Shown here one piece after another: positions 28,404-36,320 of a stretch of 64,000 bases of DNA (positions are counted from its first letter, which is position 1; each line of letters opens with the position of its first letter). Under the pieces are notes generated by a model that ran no database searches, was not told where the DNA came from, and saw only the letters and a list, made by a program, of their open reading frames with translations. Location of the stretch: assembly GCF_002101885.1 (NCBI RefSeq), contig NZ_LQPS01000014.1:1-64000 (forward strand), read 5' to 3'. This DNA is from Mycolicibacter senuensis (GTDB lineage: Bacteria; Actinomycetota; Actinomycetes; Mycobacteriales; Mycobacteriaceae). The translations under genes and the position numbers were made by a program.

Positions 28404-30220
28404 GCGTCGAGATTCCTTCCGAGGAGCGCGGAGACGATGTCGCGGTCAGCGTCGGTGACATGGTGACGCGCATCGCCGATCTCGGCCTGCGTTGCGTTCT
28501 GATCGAGAATCGCTTGCAGTCGGGCGTAGTGATCCCGGTAGTCCGTTTCCCACCGGGCCGGGGCAACGAGGGTGGCGACATTGTCGAGGGCGTCCAGCAG
28601 CGTGACCAGGCGCGGCAGGTGGTCGGGGGTGATGACGGCGTTCGTGCAGGTGAAACAGGCGAAGAACGACGCTGGGCATGGCTCACCGGCGGTGGCGGCA
28701 AACGGGCTGTTCAAGAAGTCGGTGCACGCGGTGGTGGCGGTGTCGAGACTGCCGGCGAGCAGCAGCTTGAGCGTCGACACCGGGATGTCGAGCAGTGTCG
28801 CGGCGGTTTCGGGGTCTCTGTGGGCGCCGGCCACTTCGGCGGCAGTCAGCGAGCGGATCGTGACCGTGGCTTTGGCGTGGGCGACGGCATCAGCCTGCCC
28901 GTCGATGATGGTGTCGACAGCCTCATCTGCAGTGGCCGGGTCCGGGCTTCGGTAGGTGTCTTCGCTGACGGATTCGCTGTTCTGCCGGGCCTGTTGGTTC
29001 AACACCTGTTCGGAGAGCCGCAGCCGTCGCAGACTCACCCGCAACGGTGTCCCGTCGTCCGCCAGCAGCCCGGCGTCCGCCATGTAGTGATCACCGATGC
29101 CCGCAGTCAACCATTCCTGCCGGAATGGGCCGACTCCGGTGAAGTTCTTGTGTCGGTGGGCGATAAGTAGCTTCTCCGACGGGGTTCCGAGTTCGGCGAG
29201 CGTCGCGCGGCATGGCTCGGTCAAGCGGACCGCGTTCTCCCACAGCTTTCCGGCCTCACCCGCGAGAATCTCGGCGCTGTACCGCTTGGTCCCTCTTCTC
29301 GGTTTATCGGTATTGACGGTGTACACGGCGTCTTCACTGGCACCGTCGGATGCCCGAAACGAGGCCACGGTGAGGTTGTCCAGGACCGAGAGGTTGAACC
29401 CCCGCTCGCATACGAGAAGGACCATCAAGCAATAGATTTCCCGTATCGACGGGAACAACGCTTGCGCCGGGTTCGACACGCCGGCCAGGTCGAAGCACTC
29501 CTTCAGGACCACCCGGTTCGCGAGATACTGCGAGGGAAGCATTCCGTTTCGCGACAGATACTCCAGCAGCGATCCGGTGCACCACCGCGCCCCGCCGACC
29601 TTGAACGTGATTCCGTCGCCGACGGCGCCAGTCTCCTGATATCGGTGCAGCTTCTCTATGTTGGTCCGGATTCTGCGGAGCGCTTGGCGGACCTCGCCCT
29701 TGGCGGCACTACGGATCCGCGCGAACTCGCCGCGATTGTAGGAATCATTCTCGGTCAGACGGTTGCGAGGCTTCACGGCCTTCGCGCGCATCGCCTTGCG
29801 CGTGGTTTCGGGAAGTCGCGGCGACTCCGACAGCACGGTCCGCATGAGATTCACTTGCCCCGGCCATCGGGTCTGACTCTCCTTGGCTGCGCGCCACGCC
29901 CACCACACCTCGGGACCGAAGTCCGCGATCGAGTGAACGCCCGGGAACCCGCTGCCCAGGTAGGCGATGAGCTGTCGCGCGGCACTGACCGCCGCGTCAA
30001 CAGTCGCCAGCGTGCGCCAACGACCACCCGATTGAGACCCGTTCGCCAACGCGGTGACCAGGTCGTCGATCAGTTCCGCGGGGCCGTGGACGTCGTCGAA
30101 CGAGAATGTCCTCGTTCGGCCCGCCTCGTCGGTGAAGCAGAGCTGTCGGAGCTCAGGGTCTACCGGGGCGGGACGGGCGTATTTGCCGGCGGGCAGTGCC
30201 GCTGTTCTACGCGGGGCCAC
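28400..30220 (-). CDS. Degenerate tyrosine recombinase, second of trio
   Basis: The product is 606 aa. The N-terminal half is helical. The recombinase fold is inferred from an arginine in LLVCERGFNLSVLDNL, a second box with VSLRRLRLS in place of HxLRH, and a late tyrosine in SEDTYRSP. The second His and the GH pair seen in active enzymes are absent, so this subunit is likely structural or regulatory, as one member often is in three-recombinase elements. Near the C-terminus a CPASFFACFTC motif may bind metal. It is separated from the first recombinase by 3 bp and overlaps the third by 4 bp. Confidence 0.7.
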   Translation of the reverse strand: MAPRRTAALPAGKYARPAPVDPELRQLCFTDEAGRTRTFSFDDVHGPAELIDDLVTALANGSQSGGRWRTLATVDAAVSAARQLIAYLGSGFPGVHSIADFGPEVWWAWRAAKESQTRWPGQVNLMRTVLSESPRLPETTRKAMRAKAVKPRNRLTENDSYNRGEFARIRSAAKGEVRQALRRIRTNIEKLHRYQETGAVGDGITFKVGGARWCTGSLLEYLSRNGMLPSQYLANRVVLKECFDLAGVSNPAQALFPSIREIYCLMVLLVCERGFNLSVLDNLTVASFRASDGASEDAVYTVNTDKPRRGTKRYSAEILAGEAGKLWENAVRLTEPCRATLAELGTPSEKLLIAHRHKNFTGVGPFRQEWLTAGIGDHYMADAGLLADDGTPLRVSLRRLRLSEQVLNQQARQNSESVSEDTYRSPDPATADEAVDTIIDGQADAVAHAKATVTIRSLTAAEVAGAHRDPETAATLLDIPVSTLKLLLAGSLDTATTACTDFLNSPFAATAGEPCPASFFACFTCTNAVITPDHLPRLVTLLDALDNVATLVAPARWETDYRDHYARLQAILDQNATQAEIGDARHHVTDADRDIVSALLGRNLDA

Positions 30221-30223
30221 CGC

Positions 30224-31729
30224 TCATTGCTCCTCGGTGTCGATGATTCCGGGGGCCGCCGCTGCGATGTGCGTAATGAAGTCGGCGATCGATGCGTCCT
30301 CAGCTGCGTCGTCATTGAGGAACAGGTCTACCTGCAGGCCCGACACCGGTTCGAGATAGCAGTCACGCGTGGTTTCCACGTTCACATGGCCCAGCAATGT
30401 CTGAACCAAAACCCAAGGGTCACCGAAGATATGGCGATACTCGCGCCGCTCGGCAGGGGTGATGCCCATCTTGCGCTCGTGTGCGTAAATCAACGTGACC
30501 AACATCCTCAGGGCGAACGAGTGGCGCAGCATATGCGGGTGACAATGGATGTCTACCCCAAGGGTCCGACACCGATCGTTGGTCGTGGAGAAAATCGCCT
30601 CCCAGGTGCGGTACGGCAGCGGCAGGCCGGCCTCAGACAGCCAGACCATCCATGGTTCAAGCCCGCGCTCAGTGGTGACGTAGAAGTCGAGCCGATCCTT
30701 GGAGTCGAGACTATCCAGCGGTACGGCCCCTTTCCTGCCGTCCCGTTTGGTGAAGTGCACGCGACGGTGATGGTCCACCGTGTCGACGAGCTTGATGTCG
30801 GCCAGCGCGTCGTAACGCCCTTCAGATCGGGCGCGGCGAACGGCCGCAGCCCGCGTTGAAATGACGTAGTTGTCAATGTGTTTCAGCGCCGCGGCGCTGA
30901 TCCAGAAATCACGGCCGCGACCCTTCGCCACGGCTTGACCGACTCGGGCCTTGGCGTAACGCACTTGGCTGTCAACGCTGGGGATTTCTCCCAGGACCAG
31001 TGTTCCGGCTTCACGCAGTCGTAGCCCGCTCGACCACAGCGCTTCAGCGAACGCCAGGTTGCGGCCGTCATTGCGTCCTCGCCAATTCGTATCCCGTCGC
31101 CCGTCGAGGCGGTAGCCACCGAGGCCGACGTCACGCCAGCGCCTGTACGCGCGGGGCGTCAGCCACTTGAGCTGGACCGAACGAACAGCACCCGGTTGCA
31201 ACCGCGTGGAATCCGAATCCCCATTCGAGCCGGCCTTGTGCCGGACGACAGGAGAAACGGCCACGTTGCCGCGCCACTGCTGCCAGCCGTAGAACTTCTT
31301 GATCGCCGCCAGATCTCGTGAAAACGTGGCAGCACCAACACGATCCGGGTTCTGCTGGTCGCGTCGACGCCAGAACTCATAGTCGGCAAGATGCTCGAAC
31401 GTCGCCGTTCTCCAGTCGACGCCTTGAACGGAAAGGAAGGAGAGAAACAGCTGGATGTCCGGGGCGTAGGACTCCTGCGAGCCCGCCGCCAACGATTGGA
31501 ACGCCGCCGACCGGAAGAACTCCAGGACCTCCACGTCCGGCCGGCCATCGGGCATAAGGACAAACGGCTGACCGGGACGAATTCCGAGCGCAGCCTCGCG
31601 CTCTGCTAGGTCCGGGAAGTCGGCAAGGATGTCGGACCTAGCGGTGTACGGCCGGTTAGGCCGCCGCGCCCAACACAACCTCCAGCGGAAGTCGTCGTCG
31701 TGTTGTTCCACAGCAACAGAACCTGCCAC
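30224..31729 (-). CDS. Tyrosine recombinase, first of trio (TnpA-like)
   Basis: The product is 501 aa with a full catalytic set: an arginine in LWSSGLRLREAGTL, CHPHMLRHSFALRM (H-x-L-R-H) and LLGHVNVETTRDCYLEP (GH and Tyr). An N-terminal SAM-like DNA-binding domain covers about residues 70-150. The GTG start at 31729 lies 23 bp inside the element, within the right inverted repeat, so there is almost no room for an element-borne promoter. Transcription may come from the hsdM promoter of the host locus. A second in-frame GTG lies 6 codons in. It is probably the main strand-exchange enzyme. Confidence 0.83.
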   Translation of the reverse strand: MAGSVAVEQHDDDFRWRLCWARRPNRPYTARSDILADFPDLAEREAALGIRPGQPFVLMPDGRPDVEVLEFFRSAAFQSLAAGSQESYAPDIQLFLSFLSVQGVDWRTATFEHLADYEFWRRRDQQNPDRVGAATFSRDLAAIKKFYGWQQWRGNVAVSPVVRHKAGSNGDSDSTRLQPGAVRSVQLKWLTPRAYRRWRDVGLGGYRLDGRRDTNWRGRNDGRNLAFAEALWSSGLRLREAGTLVLGEIPSVDSQVRYAKARVGQAVAKGRGRDFWISAAALKHIDNYVISTRAAAVRRARSEGRYDALADIKLVDTVDHHRRVHFTKRDGRKGAVPLDSLDSKDRLDFYVTTERGLEPWMVWLSEAGLPLPYRTWEAIFSTTNDRCRTLGVDIHCHPHMLRHSFALRMLVTLIYAHERKMGITPAERREYRHIFGDPWVLVQTLLGHVNVETTRDCYLEPVSGLQVDLFLNDDAAEDASIADFITHIAAAAPGIIDTEEQ

Positions 31730-31752
31730 AACACACCGACATTTTACGGAAC
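31729..31752 (-). repeat. Right terminal inverted repeat of the nested element
   Basis: Reading inward on the minus strand: GTTCCGTA, AAAT, GTCGGTGTGTTG. It mirrors the left end at 15987-16011 with one mismatch in the inner 11-mer and a 2-nt gap. The start codon of the first recombinase falls at its inner edge. Confidence 0.75.
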
Positions 31753-31757
31753 GGCGG
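31753..31757. repeat. 5-bp direct repeat GGCGG (right copy)
   Basis: Second copy of the flanking pentamer; on the minus strand it is the CCGCC of the codons Asn-Pro-Pro in hsdM. Confidence 0.75.
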
Positions 31758-32621
31758 ATTGGACATGCAGAAGTCGAAGGTCCGGTCGAAGAACAGGTCG
31801 TCGGCCAGGGTGTCTCCGAGCTTGATGTTGCCGGCGTCCTGTCCCTTGGCGATCATGTCGGACTTGCAGATCGCGTAGGACTGGTCGTTGATCTCCTGCC
31901 CGTACAGCCGCAACCGCGCATCCTGGTTTCGTTCCAGTAGCCGCTCCTCCGCGACGGAGAGCATGCCACCAGTGCCGGCCGTCGGGTCGTAAATGGTGCG
32001 GACGGTGCCCGGTTCGAGCAGGGCGGCGCTCTCCTCGGCGAACAGCAGGTCCACCATCAGCCGGATCGCATCGCGCGGGGTGTAGTGCTCGCCGGCCTCC
32101 TCGTTGGAGGCCTCCGCGAACTTGTAGATCAGGTGCTCGAAAAGGTCGCCCATCTCGGCGTTGGACACCACGTCCGGGTGCAGGTCCACCTCCGCGAACT
32201 GCGACGTAACCAGGTACAGGCGGTTCTTCTCGTCGAGGGTCGCGAGCTCGTTCTCGAACTTGAACCGCTCGAAGACGTCGATGTTCGCCGAGAACCCGGT
32301 GATGTAGTCCATCAGGTTCGCCCGCAGGCCCTCCGGGTCCTCCAGCAGGGTCTTGAAGTCGAAGGCGCTGGTGTTATAGAGGGCCATGCCGGTCTTGCGC
32401 TTCACCTGCACGTCCAGGGCTCCACCGGCGTACTTCTCCGCAAGCGCACGCACTTCGTCACGGGTGGGTCTAAGGACGCAGTCCAGGCGCCGCAGGATCG
32501 TGAACGGGAGGATCACGCCGCCATACTGGTGCGGCTTGTACACGCCGCGGAGCTGGTCTGCGATGCCCCACACGAAGTTTCCCAGCTTGCTCAAATCCGA
32601 ACTCCCACGATGGTCTTGCAT
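31753..32621 (-). pseudogene. hsdM: hsdM 5' half, interrupted at the NPPY motif
   Basis: From the ATG at 32621 this reads as a type I methyltransferase: an N-terminal helical domain, HYTPRDAIRLMV, motif I DPTAGTGGML and finally CMSNPP. The original Tyr of NPPY is replaced by Phe at the junction, after which the frame runs about 30 codons into the element and stops at 31656, ending in a cysteine-rich nonsense tail. About 289 HsdM residues are kept here; with the 3' half the restored protein would be near 585 aa. It overlaps the first recombinase in another frame. A truncated product would bind SAM but lack the catalytic motif and the HsdS-contacting C-terminus. Confidence 0.9.
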
Positions 32622-32755
32622 CCACGCCTGTCACAGGAACTTTAACTACAGCGAGCTCGGCTCGCGGCTGGTCGGCAAGGTCGCTCGATCCCGACCAGCG
32701 AAGTGCGGTACGCGACCCAGACCGGCGGCAGCGCCCCAACCAGACCCTCGTGCGT

Positions 32756-33367
32756 CTAGAGCGGCGGTGTCGAAGGGCCGGTCCGAAGCTCCGACGCGTC
32801 CGGATACGACTGACTGATGTCGCCAGGCAATACGGCAAGAAGTTCAAGGTACTGCCGACCGCTGTCGGTGACGTCGAAGATCTCGCCGACGGCTGTTATG
32901 TCCATGGACGTGTGGCCACTCCCGACCGACCCCCGAAGCTCGGCCTTCGCGGCGATCATGCCCATTCGCCTGAGCGAATCCACGTATTGGAGAGTTGCGC
33001 GGTTGTCATTGGTGTCGATCCTTACGACGTCACCGCTCGCAAGCCGTTGCAGAAGCTCGCGTTCAGGTTTGGCTAGAAACCTGGCGAGCAGGAACCGCAG
33101 TGCTTGGATGTCCTCGGCTTGCCGCTCTTGTTCTGCCTCAACCTTTTGGAGGTACTTGACAGAACCGCCGCCAGGAAAGTCAATGCTCTCGAATACGGTT
33201 CGTAGCCAGGGCAGGAACCCGACGACAATCAGCGTGATCGTCCAGCCGTCAACCTTCGCCTCGGGGTCGATTACGTGCCAAAGAAGGAACCCAGCGGCGG
33301 TTACTGACAGGGCAAGCGACGGAATTACGTACGCTTTCGGCCAATCCCCCTTTGCCATGGATTCCAT
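32756..33367 (-). CDS. Membrane-anchored protein with coiled coil and winged-helix-like C-terminus
   Basis: The product is 203 aa. Two membrane segments (about 13-32 and 42-57) are followed by a coiled coil (about 72-95, KYLQKVEAEQERQAEDIQAL) and a cytosolic domain whose pattern (ERELLQRLASGDVV, YVDSLRRMGMI, DVTDSGRQYLELL) resembles a winged helix. Family not recognised. The ATG at 33367 and one three codons in are both possible; GAGCGG lies upstream. It stands 134 bp upstream of hsdM in the same direction, so it may be the first gene of that operon or an independent sensor. Confidence 0.55.
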   Translation of the reverse strand: MESMAKGDWPKAYVIPSLALSVTAAGFLLWHVIDPEAKVDGWTITLIVVGFLPWLRTVFESIDFPGGGSVKYLQKVEAEQERQAEDIQALRFLLARFLAKPERELLQRLASGDVVRIDTNDNRATLQYVDSLRRMGMIAAKAELRGSVGSGHTSMDITAVGEIFDVTDSGRQYLELLAVLPGDISQSYPDASELRTGPSTPPL

Positions 33368-33590
33368 GGTATCCGCTCGCTAGACGCACGGGCCGCTGAG
33401 CCGAGTCGAATTTGCATGGCTCCCATGGTCAGTCTTTGTATGCGGCGCTGAGCGCAGACGACAGCGCGTTCATCGACAGGAATTGCAAAAGGGTTTAGGT
33501 AGGCCGCGCGCATCAGCGGCGACTACCGGCGCATCTTGGCCGTCCGGTCTGCCTTGGGTACGCAGCACGATGCCGTTCAAGGTGTTCGCG

Positions 33591-34526
33591 TCACCGGCCG
33601 CCTGAGTACCGGCCGCGGAACTGGACAGGGTGAAGCTCAAAGTGCTCTGCGGTGACCGGGCCGTCGTGCTCGATCAATTCCGCGGTGCCCGAATCGAGGT
33701 CCATCGAGTGATAAATCCAGATCGAGTAGCACTCGGAGTTTGTGTGCGAGTACGCCACCTCGCCGGCACTGATGAAGAAGCCGGGTTCGAGAGAGCACGT
33801 TCCCTTGACTTCGATGAAGTGGGTAGCCCCGATTGGGCACCGGATCGCGATGTCGAACCCGGGATTGTTATGGGGCATCCTCTCGACCGCGGCTTCCGGC
33901 CACCGGCGAGTGGCGTTCTCGATGGCGAGCTTCATCGCCAAATCGTCGACACGCTGCGTATGTGCGGCGTCGGCGTACCCCGGTGCATCCGGACGCGTCT
34001 CATCGCTTGCCACGGGGGGTTCCGGCGCGGCAACGGCGACCATTTCGTAGTCCCCTGTGGGGACCGGCGGTCGGCGCGGCGGAGTGGTCGACTTCCCCGG
34101 ATTGTCGAATCCGTACGAACACCGCAGCGGCTCGGCCCCGGTGGTGAGGCTGAACTTCGTCCGCAACCGGTTCAGTCGAGCGTCGACGCGCTGGCGCAGC
34201 CCCTCAGTCATCTCGCCCCGGAAGTGTAGTAGCGCCCTCAGCACGGCCTCGTCGTAGGTGGACTGCGTCTTGGTGGCGGCGAACTCCCCGTTCAGCACGT
34301 TGTGTACGCCGCGGCGGCAGTAATTCACTTGGGCGGGCTTCACATTGAGTTCACGAGCGGCTTCCTCGACGGTCAGCCCGGCCTCCTCGTGGAGGAACGT
34401 CGCGCCGTAATGGCAGCGGGCGCGGCGGAGGTAGCTTGCGATTTCGTCGCGGTAGGGATTGGCGGTGTCAGGCACGCGCGTAAGCGTCGCACAAGGCACC
34501 GACGGGCTGGCGGGACCAGGGACCAC
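33591..34526 (-). CDS. HTH - DUF3883 domain protein
   Basis: The longest frame is 311 aa from a GTG at 34526; a GTG at 34475 gives 294 aa and a more natural N-terminus. Near residues 35-75 an HTH-like segment (EEAGLTVEEAARELNVKPAQVNYC) suggests DNA binding. A Pro-rich linker follows, then at about 195-300 a DUF3883-like domain: NNPGFDI, IEVKG and GFFISAGEVAYS. DUF3883 is a nuclease-fold (PD-(D/E)xK-like) domain common in defence proteins; D, E and K are all present here. It is divergent from the two uracil-DNA-glycosylase-like genes, with which it may share a regulatory region. Confidence 0.65.
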   Translation of the reverse strand: MVPGPASPSVPCATLTRVPDTANPYRDEIASYLRRARCHYGATFLHEEAGLTVEEAARELNVKPAQVNYCRRGVHNVLNGEFAATKTQSTYDEAVLRALLHFRGEMTEGLRQRVDARLNRLRTKFSLTTGAEPLRCSYGFDNPGKSTTPPRRPPVPTGDYEMVAVAAPEPPVASDETRPDAPGYADAAHTQRVDDLAMKLAIENATRRWPEAAVERMPHNNPGFDIAIRCPIGATHFIEVKGTCSLEPGFFISAGEVAYSHTNSECYSIWIYHSMDLDSGTAELIEHDGPVTAEHFELHPVQFRGRYSGGR

Positions 34527-34576
34527 TTGTCACGATTCCCCGTTATCGTGTCGGACCCCGGTGAGACGATCGCACG

Positions 34577-35173
34577 ATGGCAATGGACACAAGGCGGCGA
34601 AAGCTGAAGCTCATAGCTGACCGGATCAGCGCTTGCCGGAAGTGCCCGGGGATGAACGAACGCGGGGTGACTGGTTCGGCGGCCGGATACGGATCGGCAG
34701 ATTCGCCGGTAGCCATCGTCGGGCAGAGCCTGTGCCGCATGTGCATGGAAACCGGGATTCCGTTCACCGGCGGAAGCGGCGGCTACATCGACCACGCCCT
34801 GAAACTCGCCGGCCGCGCGAAGAGCGAAATCTTCATCACGAACGTCGTGCACTGCCACCCACCGGAAGACAGGCGCTCGCGCCCCTACGAGATCGATAAC
34901 TGCCGGCACTTTCTCCACGATGAGCTCGACGTGGTCGGGCCACGACTGATCATTGGTCTCGGTAAAGATGCAGAGAAGGTGCTGTCATCGCGCTATCCCG
35001 ATGGAAAGCACCTGTCGTGGCCGTTCGTCAAGCCGCGGACCTCTAGTCAGGGCATGACGTACCTGCTGTTCCCGGAGCACCCCGGCTCACTGCGGTTCAA
35101 GAAGACGCCGGAACGCGCCTACTACTCGCCGAGTCTCGCTCGCGCAATCACGTGGGGATTCGACACCCGGTAG
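34577..35173 (+). CDS. Uracil-DNA glycosylase superfamily protein (family 4-like, FeS)
   Basis: The product is 198 aa. Four cysteines (C20, C23, C93, C109) sit where family 4 UDGs hold a 4Fe-4S cluster, and NVVHCHPPEDRR and the late EHPGSL match the conserved NxV-C-PP and HPS-type motifs. The usual GEAPG catalytic loop is replaced by GQSLCRMC (49-56), so the normal acidic residue is Gln, and two additional cysteines are present. It may therefore have altered base specificity or no glycosylase activity on uracil. It forms a pair with the next gene, 11 bp downstream. Confidence 0.72.
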   Translation: MAMDTRRRKLKLIADRISACRKCPGMNERGVTGSAAGYGSADSPVAIVGQSLCRMCMETGIPFTGGSGGYIDHALKLAGRAKSEIFITNVVHCHPPEDRRSRPYEIDNCRHFLHDELDVVGPRLIIGLGKDAEKVLSSRYPDGKHLSWPFVKPRTSSQGMTYLLFPEHPGSLRFKKTPERAYYSPSLARAITWGFDTR

Positions 35174-35184
35174 GAAGGAGTCGC

Positions 35185-35817
35185 ATGGCGAACGTGAATG
35201 GCGCCAACGCCAATCCCAATGTAGTGGCGGACAAAATGCGGCGTATCCGGGATCCGCACGTCAAGCCCCTCAACGACCTCGCCGACCGGATCGCCGATGC
35301 CGAAGGGCTCAAGCACGGGCAGGTGCCCTACGTCGACCCTGATCAGGGCGGGCTCGGCGCGCGAATGCTGGTGCTGCTCGACAATCCGTCGACCAAGGCC
35401 GAGGCCGATACCGGCTCCGGGCTGCTGAGTCTGGACAACAACGACCGAACTGCCCGAAACTGCCGCGAGGCTTACGCCCACTACGGCGTGGACTGGCAAG
35501 ACGTCGTCCACTGGAACGCGGTGCCGTTCCCCGTGGCCGGTGTGAAGAACGGCGGGTCGACTATTGCCGAGCGGCAGCGTGCGGTTCCCTGGACACGCGA
35601 AGCTGTCGCGCTCCTGCCGAATCTAGAGATCGTGCTTCTTCTGGGAGTCGCTGCCAGGGACGGCTGGAAACGCGCCACTGTCGACCGGCCGAACCTCTAC
35701 GTGGTGCCTGGCAAGATCCCTCACTGCTCGCAGCGTGGCCTCAACACCAACGGCGGGCGAGCGATATTCGACAAGGCGATTGAGACGGTCGCCGGGCTGC
35801 TACGCAACGGAACGTAG
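35185..35817 (+). CDS. Uracil-DNA glycosylase-fold protein, second of pair
   Basis: The product is 210 aa from the ATG at 35185, chosen for the GGAAGGAG ribosome site; an upstream in-frame ATG at 35152 lies inside the previous gene. The fold is inferred from RMLVLLDNPSTKA (first catalytic loop position), HWNAVPFPV and LLLGVAARDGW, the pattern of actinobacterial UDG-superfamily proteins. The second motif (HPS type) is not obvious; PHCSQRG may take its place. No iron-sulfur cysteines are seen. Being 11 bp after another UDG-like gene, the two probably act together on modified phage DNA or in repair. Confidence 0.65.
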   Translation: MANVNGANANPNVVADKMRRIRDPHVKPLNDLADRIADAEGLKHGQVPYVDPDQGGLGARMLVLLDNPSTKAEADTGSGLLSLDNNDRTARNCREAYAHYGVDWQDVVHWNAVPFPVAGVKNGGSTIAERQRAVPWTREAVALLPNLEIVLLLGVAARDGWKRATVDRPNLYVVPGKIPHCSQRGLNTNGGRAIFDKAIETVAGLLRNGT

Positions 35818-35955
35818 AAGCAGCCGATTGCCCAAGCGGAAGTGACGCAAGACCCATCAAGTCCTACGGTCTCTTGCAGCCGAATGCCTGTGTTGATCTT
35901 GCGATGCAGCGTTCTTCGGGTCCTCCAGAACGACGATGAGCGCTAACGTTGGATC

Positions 35956-36288
35956 ATGCCGGTGCCCACAGAGCAGAAGGTGGCCGCGTTGAGCCGTGAC
36001 TTCGGTTCGGCGCGTCGCCTCGCCGAGCTGCTTGGAGTGGATTCCGAGCAGATCGAGCGGTGGCAGGGCGGTGAGGGAATCGACCAGGCCAATGCGGAGC
36101 GTGTCGATCTCCTGGAAGTCGTGATGGCTCACCTGTTGCGCCTGTATTCGAGCGAGACGGCTCAGCGCTGGCTCATCGGGCTGAACCCCAACCTGGGTGA
36201 TCGTCGGCCGGCGGATCTCATTCGCCGCCGGCAGACCGCCGAAGTGCTCGATGCTATTGCCAACGAGCGGGCCGGGAGCTTCGCCTGA
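35956..36288 (+). CDS. Xre/MbcA/ParS-type antitoxin-like protein (orphan)
   Basis: The product is 110 aa. The N-terminus has an HTH (ARRLAELLGVDSEQIERWQGG) and the C-terminus the toxin-binding pattern of Xre/MbcA/ParS antitoxins (SSETAQRWLIGLNPNLGDRRPADLI, formerly DUF2384). Such antitoxins normally precede a RES-domain NAD-consuming toxin. None is present: the next gene, tniQ, converges from the other strand 33 bp away. It may be an orphan regulator, possibly of the transposition genes, or a leftover after toxin loss. Confidence 0.7.
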   Translation: MPVPTEQKVAALSRDFGSARRLAELLGVDSEQIERWQGGEGIDQANAERVDLLEVVMAHLLRLYSSETAQRWLIGLNPNLGDRRPADLIRRRQTAEVLDAIANERAGSFA

Positions 36289-36320
36289 GGACAGAGGTGT
36301 TTGTCTCTGCGTCGTCGGCG

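Larger units (their letters stand above)
15987..31752. mobile_element. 15.77-kb tyrosine-recombinase (Tn554-like) element inserted in hsdM
   Basis: The element is bounded by imperfect inverted repeats and flanked by GGCGG. Its right third carries three overlapping tyrosine-recombinase genes and a DUF6262-like gene, all on the minus strand, as in Tn554-like or recombinase-trio elements. The rest is cargo: PLD-helicase, DNA methyltransferase, hypothetical protein, Xre-ImmA/IrrE protein and DUF6119 protein, all in the same direction. It splits hsdM at the codons of the catalytic NPPY motif. Because that motif is conserved among N6-adenine methyltransferases, it would be a widespread landing site; that last point is inference. 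Confidence 0.85.

Noticed and set aside
15987..31752. Conjugative element or prophage instead of a transposon-like element
   Set aside because: No relaxase, type IV secretion, capsid or tail genes; only recombinases and defence-like cargo.
31656..32621. A complete HsdM of 321 aa
   Set aside because: Its last 30 residues come from reading into the element; the conserved C-terminal half lies at 15087-15986.
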